From assembly GCA_051453625.1 (NCBI GenBank), contig JBOZIK010000001.1:38889496-38927439 (forward strand): a DNA stretch of 37,944 nucleotides, read 5' to 3'. The notes beneath the pieces are model-generated. The model saw only the letters and a program-made list of their open reading frames with translations, did not search any database and had not been told where the DNA came from. Shown here piece by piece: positions 33,681-37,944 of this stretch. A program made the translations under genes and the position numbers. Within the stretch, counting starts at the first letter, position 1. Each line of letters begins with the position of its first letter. Origin of the DNA: Welwitschia mirabilis (lineage: Eukaryota; Gnetophyta; Gnetopsida; Welwitschiales).

Positions 33681-35726
33681 ATCCGGATTTTTGCTTCCAC
33701 CCCAAATGCAAAAAGCTACAAATTACTCATTTATGTTATGCAGATGATATATTAGTATTCTGTAAAGATGATTAAAAATCCATTAGTTTGATAAAGTAAA
33801 ATATTGAGCATTTTAAGATGGTCTCAGATCTAGAGGTAAACTCAGTGAAGAGTCAATTTGTTTTTCGGTGGCATTATGCAAGAGGAAAAAATTAGATTCC
33901 TGCAAATTCTAAACTTTATAGAAGGATGCCTTTTGGTCAGAGATCTGGGGATTCCGTTAAACTCAAAAAAGCTTACCAGTTTAAACTGTCTCCCTCTCAT
34001 TCTCAGGGTTACTGAAAATCAGATCTTGGACAACAAAATTTCTATCTTACGCTGGAATATGTGTGTTAGTTAAAGCTGTCCTGCAGACAATATCATCGTT
34101 TTGGTGTAGAGTCTTTATCCTTCTAAATAAGATGCTGCATGAAATTAATGTGATTTGTAGGAAATTTCTATGGACAGGTAATCAAGAGTGCTCGAAGAAA
34201 GCCCCAATTGCCTAGTTTACCTTGCTAAAATCAAAGAAATTTGGGGAGTTGGAACTTACAGATACCATTTTGATGAATAAAGCCTTAATTTCTACCCAAC
34301 CCTGGGACTTAGCCCTTAAGAAAGACTCCCTATGGGTAAAATGGTGCTGTGAATTCTATCTCAAAGGAGTAAATATATGGCTTTATCAGGTCAAGTACAA
34401 AACATTTTAGATCATTAAAAAAATTCTGAAAATCAAAACTCTTCTAAGAGAGCATGTGATGATTTCTGATGAGGTGATGATTTGAAAGAATTCAGGAATT
34501 CCTGTCTCCATAGCATTAGTATATAGCCATTTATCTGGTCACCATCCAAAGTGGAAATGATGGGACCTAGTTTGGAATAGGTTCATGATACCAAAATATT
34601 CATTTGTTGCTTCGATGGCCTACAATAATAGATTGTTTAAAAAGGATAGAATCCTTAGATTTGGTATCCAAACTGATTTATTATGTGTTTTTGCCGATCA
34701 GAAAATGAGTCTAGAAACCATATCTTATTTGAATGTCCTCCCTGTGCTCTCCTCTTTAAAAAAGCACTTACCCAGCTTGGTTTCACTCCCCCATCTCTTT
34801 CTTGGAAGGAGATTCTAATCTAGTCAAAAAAGAAGTTTAGAACAAGGAACACCCAGCATAGTTCGTTCAAATTTCTTGTAATAGCTTGTATTTATTAGTC
34901 TGGGAATCTAGAAATGGAAAAATTTTCAAGCAAAAGGATTTTCAAATAAACCAAATTATCAAGAAAATCAAACTACAGCTTCTCACTAAAATCTTGTCTA
35001 TTAGAAGAATGAAGGACTCTCATAGAAATAAAGTTTGGTGTGGAGTAGTGGGCATCTTCCCCTCTTTCGTGAACAATGAAGATTAATGTTCTCTTTTGTA
35101 GATAGTCTTTGTTTTCCTTTGTTTCCCCGCAGGTTTTTTTTGGGTGGCCCCCCAGTGCCTTGCTAGGCATCTCAGCTATTATTTTGGAGATGTATTAGAA
35201 GACTCACAGAAGGGCCCTGTGCCTAATCAGAGGGCTTTCCATTTTGCAGTCGGTTTTCAATGGATTTCCGGAAAGGGAGGATAGGAGTTAAGTCAGTATA
35301 AATTGCCTTTGGATCAAATGGAGGACTGTTGTACATTAAGGCTTTGGTTAAGGGGTCAATGGGACCTCCTCGGTTTTAGCTCAGCCTAACACAGAACAAG
35401 AGTTGCAAAGGATTCATAAGCTTTAATGTAACAGCAAATACATGCCATTTTTCCAGTATCTTCGATAGGATAAATCAGTCATATCCTGCTTGTTACTTTT
35501 TTCCCAGCATCTTACTGTTTTCAGTTTTTCAGTTTATATGTTAGACATGTTTTTTTCCTCTGATTGTTTGGAGGGCTATATGTTCTCAAATCCCAGAATC
35601 TTGTTATTCGCAGGACTATTTTTCAGGCTGCTTCAGACCTGATATGATCCTCCTAGTTTTTTGTATGCATTGGATCTCCTATTGTTAAAGCAATGAAATT
35701 TTACAAACTTTCATTCAAAAAAAAAA
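33681..35726 (+). mobile_element. L1-type LINE, 5'-truncated copy 2 with 3' tail
   Basis: Same family and orientation as copy 1. Similarity starts at 'atccggattt' (33681; copy 1 has 'atctagattt' near 30353) and runs through the rest of the RT, linker and zf-RVT. The catalytic box is intact: LCYADDILVFC with YADD at 33737-33748. Frames shift several times (33858-34073, 34222-34410, 34585-34818, 34886-35086). The last segment reads VWESRNGKIFKQKDF...VWCGVVGIFPSF and a stop. About 0.64 kb of 3' UTR follows, ending in A10 at 35717-35726. Truncation inside RT is the usual outcome of target-primed reverse transcription. Confidence 0.95.
35717..35726 (+). other. LINE 3' poly(A) tract
   Basis: Ten A after 'aaactttcattc', the ending typical of plant L1 LINEs. 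No convincing target-site duplication was matched at the 5' junction. Confidence 0.75.
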
Positions 35727-36046
35727 CAAGATTGGTTTATAGAAAGAATAACAGTTGTTGGATTTCAAATAACTTGAATCAAAGTCATTTAAATGATTTT
35801 TACCAGTTTCTATCTACTTTAAGTGCCTCTGATCTTTACTTCTATATACTTTTAGCAAATAGTTATTAGTATAAGCATGATAGAGGCATTAACTAATGTG
35901 AAGAAATTCCTCAATCTCAAACTGTGACTATTCTAGCTTCTTATAGTCTATGTGCAATTAGCTTATCCACAATATACTAGAAAGATTTGGTTATGCTGTA
36001 AAAGTTACTTAAGATGAAATATTAATTTCAAATTCAAAGGGATTTA
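35727..36046. other. Unassigned DNA right of LINE
   Basis: Unique-looking sequence with no recognised feature. Confidence 0.4.
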
Positions 36047-36505
36047 GTGCAACCCATTGATGCAGGGGCATCACTGTCAAAAGCCTTCTTAACTCATAAT
36101 GGATCTTCATCCTTATTCTACTCTCCAGTCATGAAATCCATGTATTTTGGGTTTTATCACCCAAATTGTGCTAAGAAATCTTCGAAAGTTATTAAAATGT
36201 ATCATCATTACCTGAGAAGGGAGATGTATAAAGGAATCAAAGGTGTTAAAGAATCCCAAATCAAATCGCTGATTAGTAAGAAAGAAAGACTTTTCCTCAT
36301 GGAAAACAGAAGCGCAATTAGCATTTGGATTCATAAGAGATATAAAAGCAAGCAAATTCTTCAATAAATCACACAGCCTTTTTGAGCAATCACTTGCTAA
36401 TCTTATGGAAGCTTTGATTCTAGAATAGAATTCCTTTGATACGACATAACTTCTCAATATTACTTCACAATTTTTCGCTACACCGCATAAATCCAAATAG
36501 AGCAC
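36047..36505 (-). other. Overlapping open frames on both strands, unrecognised
   Basis: A 106-codon frame (plus, 36047-36367) and a 130-codon frame (minus, 36113-36505) overlap antisense. The minus one has five cysteines in its first half and a HDWRVE end; the plus one is basic (Lys/Arg/Tyr-rich) at its C-terminus. Neither shows a domain or signal peptide I know. Because this end of the window is less AT-rich, open frames of this size could be chance or fragments of one exon. It lies on the same side as the probable minus-strand gene and might be a further downstream exon or 3' UTR. Confidence 0.25.
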
Positions 36506-36589
36506 TTAACTATAACCACAATCGTTTTATCGATTTTTCTAAACTTTTTCAACTTCTTGTAAAGATTTTTTAGGTGACAAGAGAGGAAT

Positions 36590-37030
36590 AAGCCTCACCT
36601 GACGACATCAAAAGAAAAAGAAAGAAACAAAAATCTAAAAAAAAAAGGAGGAACAGCTGGAAATCAGAAAAGATTAGAAGAGAGACGCCATTAAGGGACA
36701 GCAAACAATGCCAAAAAGCAATGGCAGTGAGAAAAGGAGGCATAACACGGAAACACTGAAAGCAGGAGAAGCAGTGACAGCAAGCAAAGGAACGGTAGTG
36801 AAATAAATAGCACCAGAAATAGAGACGCATCAAGGGAATAGTAGCAAAGAAACAAAGGAGGACACGCATCATGAATAATGGTAGAACCAGTAGTGAGAGG
36901 AAGTAAAAGAGGCAAAAGACATGATAGACACACAACAAAGAAGATGATCAGACGCAAATCAAAAAGAATAACAAGATCACAGAAGAAACAGAGGAGAATA
37001 TGATGAACACATAAAAGAAAAGAAAAACTC
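36590..37030. other. Purine-rich tract (plus strand)
   Basis: For about 440 bp the plus strand is dominated by A and G with very little T, mixed-sequence rather than a simple repeat. The minus strand is correspondingly C/T-rich, which opens two overlapping Leu/Phe/Cys/Ser-rich frames (36570-36938 and 36691-36957) that I treat as compositional artefacts. As it lies downstream of the probable minus-strand exons, it could be intron, a polypyrimidine-rich 3' region, or repeat DNA. Confidence 0.5.
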
Positions 37031-37225
37031 TGTGGAGGGAACCAAATTCTATCTATTAATTTTAATCTTTAATACTTCAGCAACATACTTTCTATATAGA
37101 CATTAGTGCAGAAGTCATGTTTTAGCTTCGAAAGGGAAGAGGTGAGGATGTTCATCCATTATATGAGACATCCACTTTCGTACTCATTGATGCTTTTCAA
37201 AACGTAATGACAAGGTTCCACTTAC

Positions 37226-37365
37226 AAACTCATTTGCAGGAGCTACACACTCACAGTGCAGCGTACTCTCATCTCGGATGTCAAATGGGTGATGCCATCT
37301 AGTGCCTAAATCTTCTGCAAGTCGCTTGTATATAATGTTGGGTATCAGCCCCTTAGCACATTCAA
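37226..37365 (-). CDS. Probable internal exon of an unidentified host gene
   Basis: The minus strand shows a plausible acceptor (…CTTTATAG at 37366-37367) and, 140 bp later, a perfect plant donor GTAAGT (37220-37225). The enclosed frame is fully open and reads ECAKGLIPNIIYKRLAEDLG, then TRWHHPFDIRDESTLHCEC, then VAPANEF. The composition is balanced, with charged and aromatic residues and without the Phe/Ile/Lys bias of the chance frames elsewhere. Without splicing at the donor, the frame would run on to a stop near 37187. I do not recognise the family. It is likely part of the same gene as the exon-like segment to its right. No frame-consistent direct join of the two was found, so an extra small exon or different sites are needed. 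Confidence 0.4.
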
Positions 37366-37484
37366 CTATAAAGAAGAGAAACAAAAGTTTACTTGTTTGG
37401 GGACTCTCACTGCAAACGCTTTCCTTTTGCAGAGCCATATCTAAAGATTGTTTAAGTTTTTGTTCAAAATTCCTCTAGGATTAC

Positions 37485-37684
37485 TTGAAAAGCGCTCCAT
37501 AAGGGTCACTAAAAAAATGCCTCGGCAATGCCAGAATCTGCTTATCAAAAAGCTTCGCGCCTCTGAAGCAGGCTTTGGCATCGTGTGCTAGTGGAGAAGG
37601 TGGCAACGATTTCTCCAGAACCGCAGCCTTCTTTGGCTCTGCAAACACGTTGTGGCTGTAAATTGCCAAAAACATAACCAACAT
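37485..37684 (-). CDS. Probable upstream exon of the same unidentified gene
   Basis: The minus-strand frame starts with ATG at 37684, MLVMFLAIYSHNVFA, which could be a short signal peptide. It continues AEPKKAAVLEKSLPPSPLAH, then DAKACFRGAKLFDKQ and ILALPRHFFSDPYGALF. A donor-like GTAATC follows the last codons (37479-37484); unspliced, the frame stops four bases on. Alternatively, the exon begins after TTTACAG at about 37655 and the ATG is in an intron. CpG is retained (several CG in 200 bp), unlike the surrounding repeats, which suggests selection or low methylation. The product is not recognised. Being near the window edge, more of the gene may lie outside. Confidence 0.4.
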
Positions 37685-37944
37685 CTAATACATGCCCAAA
37701 ATTAGTCACAGAGGTGCTAACGTTACCACAATCTCCTTATTACCAGGTAAAACACAATAGAAAATTGCCATCATTTCTGAAAGATCTTTTTCAAAGAGAA
37801 GCCAACAATGCTAGCGCGGCATGATTTTGGTGGCAACACGGAGAAAATTGTTGTAACCCCATAATCCATTCCTATAGTTTATTGTTATAATTCTTGCTAC
37901 TGGCCTCATAATTTATTAAGTGGCCTCAGAGTTGTTATTTTATG
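37685..37944. other. Upstream flank of right-end gene
   Basis: Mixed-composition sequence with several CpG. It could hold the promoter or an earlier exon of the minus-strand gene. No TATA box was fixed. A palindrome-like 'aataaactataggaatgg' region was seen, but nothing supportable. Confidence 0.3.

Noticed and set aside
36570-36957. Two overlapping Leu/Phe/Cys-rich minus-strand frames
   Set aside because: They are the complement of the purine-rich tract; hydrophobicity follows from C/T-rich codons, not from a membrane protein signature.
37485-37684. Possible PIG-X-like segment (LP..FF.DPY.AL)
   Set aside because: A short 'LPxxxFxDPxxL' pattern recalls GPI-mannosyltransferase subunit PIG-X, but the next exon lacks the expected 'LPLHxRY' block, so I did not name it.

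Overview
This window looks like repeat-dominated nuclear DNA of a seed plant. It is extremely AT-rich (by eye well under a third G+C) and poor in CpG. It holds decayed plant retroelements of three kinds: a Tekay-type Ty3/Gypsy chromovirus, a SIRE-type Ty1/Copia element and L1-type LINEs. Many stop codons and motif losses are explained by C-to-T or G-to-A changes, as expected from long-term methylcytosine deamination. The composition recalls very AT-rich gymnosperm genomes (Welwitschia, for example), but that is a guess. No bacterial features, tRNA, rRNA or CRISPR array were found.

Layout. 1-3.0 kb: unassigned AT-rich DNA, a minus-strand Ty3/Gypsy integrase tail, and an LTR-like block with a TATA box. 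3.0-10.26 kb: a plus-strand Tekay-like chromovirus with a ~3.5 kb left LTR, two initiator-Met primer-binding sites 59 bp apart, a gag relic with a decayed zinc knuckle, a chromodomain tail, and a right LTR cut off after ~0.93 kb. 10.26-10.8 kb: a probable plus-strand Copia integrase scrap. 11.8-25.07 kb: a minus-strand SIRE-like Copia element. Read right to left it has LTR, PBS, gag, protease, integrase, reverse transcriptase, RNase H, an envelope-like relic and a partial 3' LTR. It is broken by two 100-N gaps, each flanked by duplicated sequence, and by ~3.2 kb of foreign sequence inside integrase. 25.1-28.2 kb: unassigned DNA with a degenerate minus-strand reading region. 29.44-29.83 kb: a one-frame relic of an NRT1/PTR (NPF) transporter gene, directly abutted by a 5'-truncated LINE (29.84-31.62 kb, running into a gap). 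32.7-33.68 kb: an LTR-like block. 33.68-35.73 kb: a second copy of the same LINE family, with its 3' poly(A). 35.7-37.94 kb: a less AT-rich, CpG-retaining end with a probable split gene on the minus strand (exon-like segments near 37.23-37.37 and 37.49-37.68 kb) that I cannot name.

The genes do not form a pathway. The window is a record of nested insertion, truncation and mutational decay. The only sequence that may be a functional host gene is at the far right. I found no convincing undescribed system. The points most worth checking are the transporter relic joined to a LINE, the right-end gene, the duplicated PBS, and the gap-flanking duplications that may be assembly artefacts.
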